64,000 bases of DNA from Sedimenticola_A sp040506895 (GTDB taxonomy: Bacteria; Pseudomonadota; Gammaproteobacteria; Chromatiales; Chromatiaceae): the NCBI GenBank assembly GCA_040506895.1, contig JBEVVY010000001.1, positions 1,674,001 to 1,738,000 on the forward strand, read 5' to 3'. The translations under genes were made by a program, and so were the position numbers. The notes beneath the pieces are model-generated. The model had not been told where the DNA came from, did no database searches, and saw only the letters and a list, made by a program, of their open reading frames with translations. Of the stretch, positions 41,550 to 50,482 are shown piece by piece (position 1 is the stretch's first letter; each line of letters begins with the position of its first letter).

Positions 41550-42656
41550 TCATATGAAGTTCTTGTGTTCAACCCGATCCTCCAACAGATCGAACAGGTA
41601 GTGGTTGATCGCATCCATGCGGCAGTTTCTCCGACACTCAGAAATATCCAGACTGCCGCGCACGATTTCATAGTTCTTTCTACGCATCTCACCTTCCCAT
41701 ATATCCCTGAAGGTATTTTCATTCAGGTTCCCCAGGCAGAATCTTTCATCCGAAAGGTAAGCGGAACAGCTGTATACCGCTCCATCAGACGCCACGTAGG
41801 CCCAGAAGGCGGGTGTTGCATAGCATGTCGTATAGCGCGGCGGCGCAGAGTTGGAGTATTTCTCCATCGTCTTGGCCCGGAAGATCAGGCTGAAATCATC
41901 TGTACTGAACGCCGACAACTCCTTCTCAAGCCCCAGATAATCGTCATAGTCCAACCCTTCATACTGGTTTGTATGACTAAAGCTGTGCTGTGAATAGGGC
42001 TTGATCACCAGGTAATCCAGGCCAAGCTGATCGCGGCAGATATTCGCCAACTCCCGCATCTCGCCACTGTTTTCCGGCAGAAGAACTGCCTGGGCGCCCA
42101 ACGTGGTTTTCAGCCCTTCCCGGTTTCTATGCTCGACTGCACGTGAAAGATTCTCCAGCGCCTTCTCGAAATCCCCCGGCTTCCCACGGTGGATAAGATC
42201 ATAGGTCTCGCTGCGCCCAGCATTTATTGATGCCTTGAGCCACTGTACATTCGCCAGTCCTTCCTCGATGAACCTGTCTGGTAGAACTGTGGCATTCGTC
42301 GTGATACCGATATCCATGCCTGCAGCACGCGCAATATTGATAATATCGGTCAAACGCTTGTGAAGAAGCGGCTCTCCCTCTCCGGCAAGATGCAGGCTTC
42401 GCACGCCGTGTTCAGCCATCTCACGCAACCGCTCTCCTATCAGTGCGTGGTCCATCATGATCGGCTTGTAGCCCATGTAATCGAGTGCACAGAAACTGCA
42501 CCGGTGATTGCACGCGCCAACAGGGGAAATCTCGACATAGATCGGGTAGACCCGCTTCATCGCTTCCCAGTCATTGGCTGAATCCATGAAAGCAGCCACC
42601 CTTTTTGGGTGGTAGATAAGTTTATGACTGTCTATTTTATAGCGATCAGTCATCAT
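41550..42656 (-). CDS. radical SAM/SPASM protein, paralogue of the one at 36315-37694
   Basis: 368 residues. The cluster motif near residue 49 is CNHRCSFCALDYMGY, followed by HLAGEGEPLLHKRLTDIINI and VQWLKASINAGRSETYDLIH. The C-terminal region has CYATPAFWAYVASDGAVYSC, FCLGNLNENTFRDIWEGEM and ends CRRNCRMDAINHYLFDLL...KNFI, the same ending pattern as its paralogue. It begins three bases after the heptose kinase/nucleotidylyltransferase gene, so the two are certainly co-transcribed. A sugar-phosphate or nucleotide-sugar substrate is inferred from context only. Confidence 0.83.
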   Translation of the reverse strand: MMTDRYKIDSHKLIYHPKRVAAFMDSANDWEAMKRVYPIYVEISPVGACNHRCSFCALDYMGYKPIMMDHALIGERLREMAEHGVRSLHLAGEGEPLLHKRLTDIINIARAAGMDIGITTNATVLPDRFIEEGLANVQWLKASINAGRSETYDLIHRGKPGDFEKALENLSRAVEHRNREGLKTTLGAQAVLLPENSGEMRELANICRDQLGLDYLVIKPYSQHSFSHTNQYEGLDYDDYLGLEKELSAFSTDDFSLIFRAKTMEKYSNSAPPRYTTCYATPAFWAYVASDGAVYSCSAYLSDERFCLGNLNENTFRDIWEGEMRRKNYEIVRGSLDISECRRNCRMDAINHYLFDLLEDRVEHKNFI

Positions 42657-42659
42657 GGC

Positions 42660-44180
42660 TTACTTCAGCAGTGATGTCAGATACTTTGCCAGGGCAGACT
42701 TTTGCACTGGCGACCTGTTACATACTATCTGAACATCCAATGCAGCCGCAGCCGCGGCTATAAGCATTGCCAATGGTGGTGCAACCTGCTTCGCATAACA
42801 GATACTGGCAACTGACAGAAAGGCATCACCGGCACCAATTCTATCGACCACCTTGGTTGAAAGTGCCGGAACTTCGACTGTATTCCCTTCTGCATCGACA
42901 AAGAGAACACCTTTCTCTCCCCGTGTAACAGCCAGCCATTTCGCGGAAAGCTGATCCCGGGCTTTATTGGCAAGCGCCTCCAATCCCGTTGTACGATCAT
43001 GCAGGGCCATTCGAAGCTCAGGCTCATTGAGGGCGACAAAGTCCGCATTTGGATAGCGCGTAATAAAATGATATCCGCGATTACCGCTATTGATCTGGGT
43101 ATTGACGCTCAATATATTCGCTTTAGAGCACAATGCCTCGATCATTGCAGGCGAAATAAAGCCATTGCCGTAATCAGGAACAACAACAACATCAAAATCC
43201 CTTGCATTTGCAATGAGCCAGTCCCTGATCTTCGAATCCAGGGCCTTATCGATTGGTTGGTCTCCACCGATATAGACTTCAAACAGCTTTTCTTTGCCAG
43301 AAACAAATCTCCGCTTACACAGCGTCATTGTATCTGCCTGGTAGAAAAACTGCGCCGCGATATTACGCGCCAACTTCGATTTTATAAAATCCTCATCGCT
43401 CCTGGCTTCACCAAGGCAGGACAGTAAGGTGACCTGGTCAGCAAATTCAGCGATATGATTTGCGACGGCCACTGATCCACCTGCAAAGCGCTCTTGCTTC
43501 CTAAACTGCGCTGCAAGCATATTGTTTTTACCGCTTTGCCCGAGAACCTCCACATAATGATACTCATCGATTATCGCATCGCCCACGACGAGCACACGCA
43601 GATCAGAGAGGCTTTCAAGGACATCCAGAATCGCGTCCGGCTTGTATGTTTTTCTTATTGTTTCGAGGTAGTTCTCAACTTCTGCCGGAAAGAGCTTGAA
43701 ACTACTATTCAGGAGATTACTTGAACTGTATGTGATACCCCCGGTAAAAACGATCCTGCCACCACCCTCTTCGACAGCCCGTCTTTCATGCTCTATATTG
43801 CCGGTGACATCATCAGCATCATTTGAGTACTCTTCACCCTTGAAGTAGATATCCGGACGAACAGCATGTAGTACATTAACAGCTGTTTCAGCTTCATTTA
43901 CGCTGACAGCATCGATAAACTCGAGCGCGGAAATATGCTCTGCCCTGAGATGATCTTCGAAAACAGGACGATCCGGACCTTTATTGACATACCTGTCCGA
44001 TGTCACCGTGACAAATAAAACATCAACCTGGCTGCTCGCCTGCTTCAGATGCCTGATGTGCCCTATGTGGAGCAGGTCGAAAGTACCGTGACAAAGACCA
44101 ACGGTCCTCCCTTCTTTTCGGGCTTCACCCGCTGCATCCGCCAGTTGCTCAAGGCTTAAGGTCTTATTGTGCAAAGTCAT
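42660..44180 (-). CDS. bifunctional heptose-type nucleotidylyltransferase/PfkB kinase, domain order reversed from E. coli HldE
   Basis: 506 residues from ATG 44180 (AAGGAG three bases upstream; a TTG at 44198 is the alternative). The N-terminal nucleotidylyltransferase domain (about 25-170) has CHGTFDLLHIGHIRHL with the HIGH motif at 38-41, YFKGEEYSND and FTGGITYSSSNL. The C-terminal PfkB kinase domain (about 200-506) has LRVLVVGDAIIDEYHYVEVL, FAGGSVAVANHIAEF and the catalytic IGAGDAFLS at 449. E. coli HldE has kinase first and adenylyltransferase second. It should phosphorylate a heptose-7-phosphate at C1 and couple it to a nucleotide. First gene of the minus-strand glycan run. Confidence 0.85.
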   Translation of the reverse strand: MTLHNKTLSLEQLADAAGEARKEGRTVGLCHGTFDLLHIGHIRHLKQASSQVDVLFVTVTSDRYVNKGPDRPVFEDHLRAEHISALEFIDAVSVNEAETAVNVLHAVRPDIYFKGEEYSNDADDVTGNIEHERRAVEEGGGRIVFTGGITYSSSNLLNSSFKLFPAEVENYLETIRKTYKPDAILDVLESLSDLRVLVVGDAIIDEYHYVEVLGQSGKNNMLAAQFRKQERFAGGSVAVANHIAEFADQVTLLSCLGEARSDEDFIKSKLARNIAAQFFYQADTMTLCKRRFVSGKEKLFEVYIGGDQPIDKALDSKIRDWLIANARDFDVVVVPDYGNGFISPAMIEALCSKANILSVNTQINSGNRGYHFITRYPNADFVALNEPELRMALHDRTTGLEALANKARDQLSAKWLAVTRGEKGVLFVDAEGNTVEVPALSTKVVDRIGAGDAFLSVASICYAKQVAPPLAMLIAAAAAALDVQIVCNRSPVQKSALAKYLTSLLK

Positions 44181-44198
44181 CCTCTCCTTCAGATCCAA

Positions 44199-44457
44199 GA
44201 CAGCATATCAATGCCATCCAGGCCACCACAAGCTCCTTTTTTAAGGTTTCTCAGGCGTCAGTATAAGATGCATCCTTACGCTGGAATATCTCATGCAATA
44301 CCCCTTCTCTTTGAGAGAAAAATTCAGTAAAACACAAGCGATTAGTATTTTTATTACTATGAGTCATCGTCCCGGGAAGACGATGAAGAGGTGATCAATT
44401 AACCTGAATTACTTTGCATGATTATTGATCGAAAACAGAAATCAAAAAAACGGAATA
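44199..44457. other. 259-bp region between maf and the glycan run
   Basis: No gene. It holds a small hairpin (TCATCGTC at 44364-44371 with its complement at 44379-44386) that could end or attenuate the flagellar transcript. A+T-rich sequence follows, where the promoter of the glycan run is expected. No clear T-tract terminator was seen, so read-through from the flagellar operon is possible. Confidence 0.35.
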
Positions 44458-46935
44458 CTAGCTTGCAAGCTCTTTTGACAACTCAAAATCAGGGGCAATT
44501 TTTTCTATTTCCTGCTGTATCTGCATGGCTATATCGATATTGCCGTTTTCCTTGTGCAGACAGCCAAGCTTATACATGGTCAGGGCATCACTGTAGTTCT
44601 CACTGAGATACGCTTCATAGACCGCAACAGCATTCTCATACTGCCCCAAAGCCCCCAGCAACTCCCCATACTGCGGTACATATTCAACAGACAGCGCCGC
44701 AAGAGACTCAAAACAGATAATCGCGTTCTCAAAATCACCCTGCTCGAGACACAGGGCTGCAAGACGTTTGAGTGCACGCTCAAGGACAGGCGAATCCAGG
44801 TACTCGAGAACCGCATGGTAATGCTGCATGGCCGACTGAACATCCTGCCTCACCTCGGCCAACATTCCGGCAGTGTACGCAATATAAGGGGCCGCCTCCT
44901 CTTCCGGGTATTCGTTGAGAATACGGAGAAGGTACTCGAAGCCATCGATATTCTTTGTATTGAAGAGTGTGCTGACCCGTTGAAACACGTTATCCAGGTC
45001 ATTGCCTTTCTGTAGTTTTGCCGTGTAGTAGAAAACATCTGAAGACAGTGCGCTCTCAAAACTGTTAACCAGCTCATCCAACTTCGCCTTTACTTCCCGA
45101 TCGATCTTGTCGATCGATGAGGGATTGTTTTCCAGCCACATCTTTGCCCTGGCAGGCTGATCATCCAGCATCCACTGCTTAATAAGGCGTTGGAAGTCCG
45201 GCTCAGGCAGGCACTCTTCAATTCTCACCCTGGCCTTATCGATAATGGCGCCAATGAAATTCTCCATCTTCTTCGAAGAGACAATAAACGCCTTGAAATA
45301 TTCAACCTGGGCCGCTATCGCACTCTCGAGACTATCGTCGGAACCCTCGTAGGCTTCTGGCACACTGAGAAAGTCATCCCAGAAGAGGGTCACTATCGTG
45401 GCCGCTTCCGGAACCTCCTGGAAACTCTTCCTGGTCTTGCTTATCAGGTCGAATTCGGACTGTGCCAGCCTGCTGCCATCCTGGTGCTTCTCGAGTATCG
45501 CCAGCCCTTTCTCAGCCTTGCGCCTTGTTTTCTTTACCAGACTGTCGACCCGCTCAAACTCTTTTATAACCCTCTCTTCGTATTCTTCGACATCAACCTG
45601 GGGATATACACGGGTGAGAACGGAAGATGCTGCCTCGTCCAGTGGAGAGAGCTGAAGCTCTGCAAGACTGCAGAATTCCACATCCGGAATTTTTACCGCC
45701 TTGGGCGCGGGGTTGACTATGGAAACACCTCTCGATCTCCAGTTCCCGGCCTGTATAGCGAGCGCTTCTGCAGACCATGCATAGTCCTGGATACCGTACC
45801 CGATACTGCCATCGTTGGTTGGCAACTCAACAATGTCGGGATTGATAACCGGCGGTTTTGAACGCTCCGGGTTCCCTTTCGAATGACTGTGACCTTCAGG
45901 GCTATGACAGAAATCAACGCCCAGCAATATGATTCGCTCTACACCTAGCCAACCTGCCAGGTTGATTGCGATATTGGTTACCGTGGTTCCCACGTCGTAG
46001 AGAGACGTGTAGTCGTTGAGTTTACTGTTCCAGGGTACTCTGGGTGTGAGTGCTGCACGCATTCCCGGCCATTGCCCTGTCAGCGTGGGGTGCATGTAGG
46101 CAGTGTGTGCAAGCAGTACATCGGGAAACAGAAAAGCTCCCTTGCCGATCTCAAAGCCCTCGATAACGGGATCGGCGCCGACAATTATATCCGGCTTCAA
46201 TCCTATCTCGCTGAGCCGTTCACAGATCCTCGTGATCGCTATTACGATAAGGTTATCCCTGTTCTCCTTTACCCAGGATATATCGTTCTCGAGGGACGGG
46301 CCTGCAGCCAGTATAACGGCAGTCTTGCCTGTGAACAGGTCCTCGAGAAACTCTGCCGATATGGCAGTATCCGGACAGTTTTCGATCTCCTTTTGAAGGT
46401 GCAGCGAGTTTGAAAAGCCCTGAATAACCCGGGTATGAAATCTTGAAAGGATCATGGCAACCCTTCCAGAAAAGTCCCTGTATTCAGGACGATGTCCATT
46501 CCTGGCGCCGATTGACTGCAAAACCTCTACATTATCCGAGTAGAAGTAATGTTCGGCGCCAAGATCACCCAGGGTGATCAGTATCGACTCCAGGTCATCT
46601 ATTGAAGAGAACTTCAGTCTCTTGTCATCTGCCTGCAGGGATTCAGGAACTGCGCTGATAACGTCAGCACACTCCACAAAGATATATTTCGATCCCCTGG
46701 GTAAACCCTTATCCTGAATATATCCCGGAAGCAGGCCAGAATCGCTCCCGATTACGACATAGAGTTTCTTCTCCTGGAAGAGGGAGGTTTGGTAGTTTTC
46801 GTTGAATACCGCATTGGCACCCCTGGCCTCGAAGTCTCCCCTGTTGACCGAGTAGAGAAACCTATCCCCGAAGCCATTGATGACAAATGGCTCGTGTGCC
46901 TGTTGGCGAGCGGTATCGTGCGTGGTTCCATTCAT
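44458..46935 (-). CDS. Maf-type (DUF115) flagellin glycosyltransferase with C-terminal TPRs
   Basis: 825 residues. The central MAF/DUF115 domain (about 200-420) has KTAVILAAGPSLENDISWVK, VIAITRICERLSEIGLKPDI, VGADPVIEGFEI and RIILLGVDFCHSPEGHSHSK. This domain is characteristic of motility-associated factors that transfer nonulosonic acids to flagellin. A helical region with a coiled coil follows (about 440-520). The C-terminal part carries TPR-like units (YIAYTAGMLAEVRQDVQSAM, LAALCLEQGDFENAIICFES, YGELLGALGQYENAVAVYEA, YKLGCLHKENGNIDIAMQIQ). It sits after fliS/fliT and before the glycan run. The donor is probably the product of neuBCA. Confidence 0.85.
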   Translation of the reverse strand: MNGTTHDTARQQAHEPFVINGFGDRFLYSVNRGDFEARGANAVFNENYQTSLFQEKKLYVVIGSDSGLLPGYIQDKGLPRGSKYIFVECADVISAVPESLQADDKRLKFSSIDDLESILITLGDLGAEHYFYSDNVEVLQSIGARNGHRPEYRDFSGRVAMILSRFHTRVIQGFSNSLHLQKEIENCPDTAISAEFLEDLFTGKTAVILAAGPSLENDISWVKENRDNLIVIAITRICERLSEIGLKPDIIVGADPVIEGFEIGKGAFLFPDVLLAHTAYMHPTLTGQWPGMRAALTPRVPWNSKLNDYTSLYDVGTTVTNIAINLAGWLGVERIILLGVDFCHSPEGHSHSKGNPERSKPPVINPDIVELPTNDGSIGYGIQDYAWSAEALAIQAGNWRSRGVSIVNPAPKAVKIPDVEFCSLAELQLSPLDEAASSVLTRVYPQVDVEEYEERVIKEFERVDSLVKKTRRKAEKGLAILEKHQDGSRLAQSEFDLISKTRKSFQEVPEAATIVTLFWDDFLSVPEAYEGSDDSLESAIAAQVEYFKAFIVSSKKMENFIGAIIDKARVRIEECLPEPDFQRLIKQWMLDDQPARAKMWLENNPSSIDKIDREVKAKLDELVNSFESALSSDVFYYTAKLQKGNDLDNVFQRVSTLFNTKNIDGFEYLLRILNEYPEEEAAPYIAYTAGMLAEVRQDVQSAMQHYHAVLEYLDSPVLERALKRLAALCLEQGDFENAIICFESLAALSVEYVPQYGELLGALGQYENAVAVYEAYLSENYSDALTMYKLGCLHKENGNIDIAMQIQQEIEKIAPDFELSKELAS

Positions 46936-47006
46936 TTTATTTTTTCAAAATGATGGACGTCAGTCATCGTCCATGTGAATGGCAATGAAAAGGTCCATTC
47001 CCTAGT

Positions 47007-47318
47007 CTAGGTATTGTCTTTATATGCTTTTGCTGCGGACTTCCGGTGTCTGAAGTCTATTATATTCTCACCAAGCCCCTTGCGCTCTTCATTGCCAAGA
47101 GTGACAGCCTGGTCTGTATTTGTCTTGATCTGTGTAAGGGCAGAGGCGGCATCGTCCTTGTCCATATGCGCCTTCTCTTTGGCTTCCCACGCTTTCAGGA
47201 AGCCCAGCATCTCATCATTTATTTCCTGAACGGTGCTCCACTCTCCCTCTTTTGCTTTATCCAACAACTTAAAGCTGAGAGAGAGGGCCTTGGAAAGATT
47301 GGGCGTGTTTGCCTCCAT
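47007..47318 (-). CDS. fliT: FliT-like flagellar chaperone
   Basis: 103 residues, all helical, with FKLLDKAKEGEWSTVQEIND and NEERKGLGENIIDFRHRKSA. It follows fliS by six bases in the fliD-fliS-fliT order. FliT binds the filament cap FliD and regulates its export. Sequence identity to FliT cannot be judged strongly by eye; length and context support the call. Confidence 0.7.
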   Translation of the reverse strand: MEANTPNLSKALSLSFKLLDKAKEGEWSTVQEINDEMLGFLKAWEAKEKAHMDKDDAASALTQIKTNTDQAVTLGNEERKGLGENIIDFRHRKSAAKAYKDNT

Positions 47319-47324
47319 TCCGGA

Positions 47325-47765
47325 TTAACTTTGAGATGAGCTTACCGCTTCTTCTATATTGGACGCATTTCGAATGGCTTCAGGCATTGCATCCCAGGCC
47401 TGTTTTATCTCTTTCAGAAGAGAGGCCACCTCGTCGAGTGCAGATGCGTCGTTCTCGACATCGGCCACCAGTAACTGCCTGTTCATGTAGGTATAAAGTG
47501 CGTCCAGGTTGGTGGCGATCTCCCCACCCTTGGAAAAATCGAGACTCGACCTCAAGGCATCGATAATAGATGTTGCCCAGGTCACATTGTTATGCCTCTC
47601 CTGAACATCCCCCCGCTCCAGTGCCCCTTTCGCGGTGGCGATCTTATCCAGGGCCCCCTCCATCAGCATCTGCACCAGCCGGTGGGGGGTTGCATAATTG
47701 GCCTCTGTGCTACCCGCCTTGAGGTATTCAGATGCTTGTGATCCTTTGCTGCTGTAACCCGGCAT
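47325..47765 (-). CDS. fliS: flagellin export chaperone FliS
   Basis: 146 residues with the family features YLKAGSTEANYATPHRLVQM, LMEGALDKIATAKGALERGD, SIIDALRSSLDFSKGGEIAT and LDALYTYMNRQLLVADVEND. It keeps flagellin unfolded and prevents early polymerisation before export. It is between fliD and fliT. Confidence 0.95.
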   Translation of the reverse strand: MPGYSSKGSQASEYLKAGSTEANYATPHRLVQMLMEGALDKIATAKGALERGDVQERHNNVTWATSIIDALRSSLDFSKGGEIATNLDALYTYMNRQLLVADVENDASALDEVASLLKEIKQAWDAMPEAIRNASNIEEAVSSSQS

Positions 47766-47822
47766 ATACTTTTATCTCAAATCGTCAAAATGGACTGATA
47801 GTTCACACAAGCTTACTACCAA

Positions 47823-49175
47823 TCAGCGGAACATTGCACTGAGCTGATTGGTCAGATAGGAGCTTGTCCCCTGTAAGCTTGCCACGGTCTGATCGAGGGC
47901 TGCAAATTGTTGAACGTAGCGCAATTCAATGCCTTCGAGCACAGACTCCAGCCTGAACTGCTCATCTTTCAGATAGGTCTGCCTGGTACTCAGACCATCC
48001 TCACGCACGCCGATAGCGCCGTTCGAGCTGATCAGGGTGCTCGCAAAATCATACAATCTCTCGGCATACCCCTGTGTGTCATCGGTAAAGAGTTTCATCA
48101 AGCCATCAGGATCACTGGCCAGGGCTGCCGCGAACTCATCCGAATCCAGGGTCATTGTCCCGTAGCGGTCCTTTGATATACCGACCTCGACCATGTAACC
48201 GAAATCACCTACACCGGTGGCCGGGGTGTTGATAACACTCAACAGGCCACGCTCGATGCTGCTGAGGGTGGAATCGTATCTCAGATCCGTCGAACGGAGG
48301 GACGATATGGTGCTGCGCAGGCTGTTGTAGGCATCCACGAAGGCCTGCACGGAGGCTTCGATGGTGTCGTCGTCCCTTGCGACGGTCACCGTTGCCGAAC
48401 CGGCTGCCACCAGGTTGATGGTCAGGCCATCAACAGCACTGGTAAGGCTGTTCGATGCGCTGGTGATGTCGAAGCCGTCGATATTGACCTGGGCGTCGAC
48501 CGCGGTCGTCACTGTCTCTGCGTATTCATCATCACCGGCACCGAAATAGAACAGCTTGGAGAGGCCGTTCTCGTCGGTGTTGTTGGCATCGTCTCCGTCC
48601 GCGAAGGTGACCGAGATGGCATTGGACGCCCCGGTATCCTCGGCTGTCAGAATCAGACGGGTACCGGCATCCTCGGTGATCAGGGAGGCCTTGACTCCCG
48701 GGTTGCTACTGGCGGTGTTGATGGAATCTCTTAGCCCCGCCAGGGTGTTGTTGTTCGAATCGACCGTGATCGCCAGGGAAGTACCATCTACGGTCAGAGT
48801 CATTGTCCCGGTACCCACGGTGGTACTGCTGTCCGTGTAGGCACTGGAGGCAATCTTGTGAGCGGTAGCAATATTTGTGACGGTAAGACTGTAGGAAGAG
48901 GCTACTGCAGAAGAATCTGCAGTAGCCCCTGCTACATCAGCATCACTGGTAGTTGCTGTCGTAGGATTGAAAGTGGGCTCATTGCGCAGGCTGCTCAGCG
49001 CGGTTCTGAAAGATTCCACGCTACTGCTGAGCCTGCCGTACGCGCTGATCTGCGCGGAAACCTCGGCCTGCTTGGCAAGAATACGATCAAGTGGCCTGCG
49101 CTGTATCGCCATCAACTGGTCGATAACAGCTCCCAGATCCATTCCTGCGCCGATTCCTGGTGAACCAATAGGCAT
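47823..49175 (-). CDS. fliD: flagellar filament cap protein FliD
   Basis: 450 residues. The conserved N-terminus is GIGAGMDLGAVIDQLMAIQR, the middle is Ser/Thr/Asp-rich, and the helical C-terminus has LKDEQFRLESVLEGIELRYV and QFAALDQTVASLQGTSSYLTNQ. It caps the growing filament and helps flagellin subunits fold. It is downstream of flaG and upstream of fliS, in the usual order. Confidence 0.95.
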   Translation of the reverse strand: MPIGSPGIGAGMDLGAVIDQLMAIQRRPLDRILAKQAEVSAQISAYGRLSSSVESFRTALSSLRNEPTFNPTTATTSDADVAGATADSSAVASSYSLTVTNIATAHKIASSAYTDSSTTVGTGTMTLTVDGTSLAITVDSNNNTLAGLRDSINTASSNPGVKASLITEDAGTRLILTAEDTGASNAISVTFADGDDANNTDENGLSKLFYFGAGDDEYAETVTTAVDAQVNIDGFDITSASNSLTSAVDGLTINLVAAGSATVTVARDDDTIEASVQAFVDAYNSLRSTISSLRSTDLRYDSTLSSIERGLLSVINTPATGVGDFGYMVEVGISKDRYGTMTLDSDEFAAALASDPDGLMKLFTDDTQGYAERLYDFASTLISSNGAIGVREDGLSTRQTYLKDEQFRLESVLEGIELRYVQQFAALDQTVASLQGTSSYLTNQLSAMFR

Positions 49176-49208
49176 TTCGATCTCCGGCTAACGCCCACTC
49201 ATCCTACG

Positions 49209-49646
49209 TCATGCCTCATCACTGAAGATGAAGCTGTTGTTGTCCGGCTCGACCTTCAATTCCTTGATGATCTTTGCTAGAGCCAGAATTTCATCGGGCG
49301 GGAACTGGCGGATCAATTCCTTTGTATCCGCGTCGTATACCCGCAATACCGGCTTTCCGGTGTCCTCGTTTACACTGAACTGGAGTTTCCGTCTTGTCAC
49401 CTGGAGCATCTGGTTCGCTTCATCCACCAGATCCTTCAGGTCCTCGGTACTTGAAAACCGCTTTTCAACCAGGGACTCAGATTCCTCTTTGGCCGCCGCC
49501 TGGTTGGCTGCAATCTTTTCAAGCGCCTCGGATGACTGAACAGCAGACGGTGCTTTCGCACCTTGAGTACTCTCAGGTCGGTTCGCTGTCACGGGACGCT
49601 TAGCCGGCAGTAGGCTACTTGCATTGATAGTAATATCAACTGCCAT
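49209..49646 (-). CDS. flaG: FlaG family protein
   Basis: 145 residues. The variable N-terminal region is followed by the FlaG block: LVDEANQMLQVTRRKLQFSV, NEDTGKPVLRVYDADTKELI and RQFPPDEILALAKIIKELK. FlaG affects filament length and stability in several polar-flagellated bacteria. It lies between fliC and fliD with a GAGGAAAT ribosome site. Confidence 0.92.
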   Translation of the reverse strand: MAVDITINASSLLPAKRPVTANRPESTQGAKAPSAVQSSEALEKIAANQAAAKEESESLVEKRFSSTEDLKDLVDEANQMLQVTRRKLQFSVNEDTGKPVLRVYDADTKELIRQFPPDEILALAKIIKELKVEPDNNSFIFSDEA

Positions 49647-49676
49647 GGCTATTTCCTCGTTTCCGTTTCCCGTTTA

Positions 49677-49699
49677 CCCCGGGCTATTTCAGCCCGGGG
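49677..49699 (-). terminator. G+C-rich hairpin after fliC
   Basis: CCCCGGGCT and its exact complement with a five-base loop, ten bases after the fliC stop. No T tract follows on the minus strand, so it is more likely a 3'-end stabiliser or partial terminator than a full intrinsic terminator. Confidence 0.6.
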
Positions 49700-49708
49700 T
49701 CACCTGAG

Positions 49709-50482
49709 TTACCCAAGGAGTCCAAGTGCCAACTGAGGCAGCGTGTTGGCCTGTGCCAGCGCCGCTACACCAGCCTGCTGGACAACCTGCGCACTGGTCA
49801 GTCGTGCAGTCTCACGGGCCATGTCGGCATCCATGATACGTCCGTAAGCAGACCACTGGGCCTCTTCAACGGCCATTGCTGTCGTCAGTGCTTTTTCCAG
49901 ACGGCTCTGGAAGGCACCGATGTCGGCCAGCTCGGTATTGACGTTGTCGATGGCGGTTTCCACTGTACTCAGGGTACCGATGGATGCGCCACTAACGGTC
50001 GGGCTGGCAACAGTGATGGAGATGGTGCTGCCATCGGGGCCGGCAACGATGGTTTTCGCGCCTGCGCCGAAGATGGTTGCGCCATTGAACTTGGCCCTAC
50101 CCAGGATTGAACCCGCCTCTGTTTCCAGCTGGCTGAATTCGATGGACATGTAGCCCTTCTGGGTGGTGTTGTAGGTGCCGTTGGCATACTGAACCGCCAG
50201 TTCACGCATACGCTGCAGCAGTTCGTTGACAGTACGCAGGGCGTTGTCTGCCACGCCAAGATAGGAGATACCGTCACCGATGGTGCGCTGTGCAACCTCG
50301 GCACCGCGGCCATGCATCTCTGCATAACTGGCTACCGCCAGGCCGGCGGCATCATCTTTCGCCATGTTGATACGCAGACCGGAGGAGAGTCTCTGTACTG
50401 CTGTCTGAAGGTTGAGCTGGGAGCGGCTGATATTACGTTGCGCCGCCAATGAGAAGATATTGGTGTTGACTGTGATTGCCAT
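49709..50482 (-). CDS. fliC: flagellin, short type
   Basis: 257 residues. The conserved N-terminal D0/D1 (about 1-135) starts MAITVNTNIFSLAAQRNISR and has VQRLSSGLRINMAKDDAAGL. The C-terminal D1/D0 (about 178-257) has AMAVEEAQWSAYGRIMDADM and ends ANTLPQLALGLLG. The central part is only about 40 residues (TIFGAGAKTIVAGPDGSTIS and on), rich in Ser/Thr, so it is a minimal flagellin without large outer domains. These Ser/Thr residues are the likely glycosylation sites for the Maf protein (inference). Transcribed from its own sigma-28 promoter. Confidence 0.95.
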   Translation of the reverse strand: MAITVNTNIFSLAAQRNISRSQLNLQTAVQRLSSGLRINMAKDDAAGLAVASYAEMHGRGAEVAQRTIGDGISYLGVADNALRTVNELLQRMRELAVQYANGTYNTTQKGYMSIEFSQLETEAGSILGRAKFNGATIFGAGAKTIVAGPDGSTISITVASPTVSGASIGTLSTVETAIDNVNTELADIGAFQSRLEKALTTAMAVEEAQWSAYGRIMDADMARETARLTSAQVVQQAGVAALAQANTLPQLALGLLG

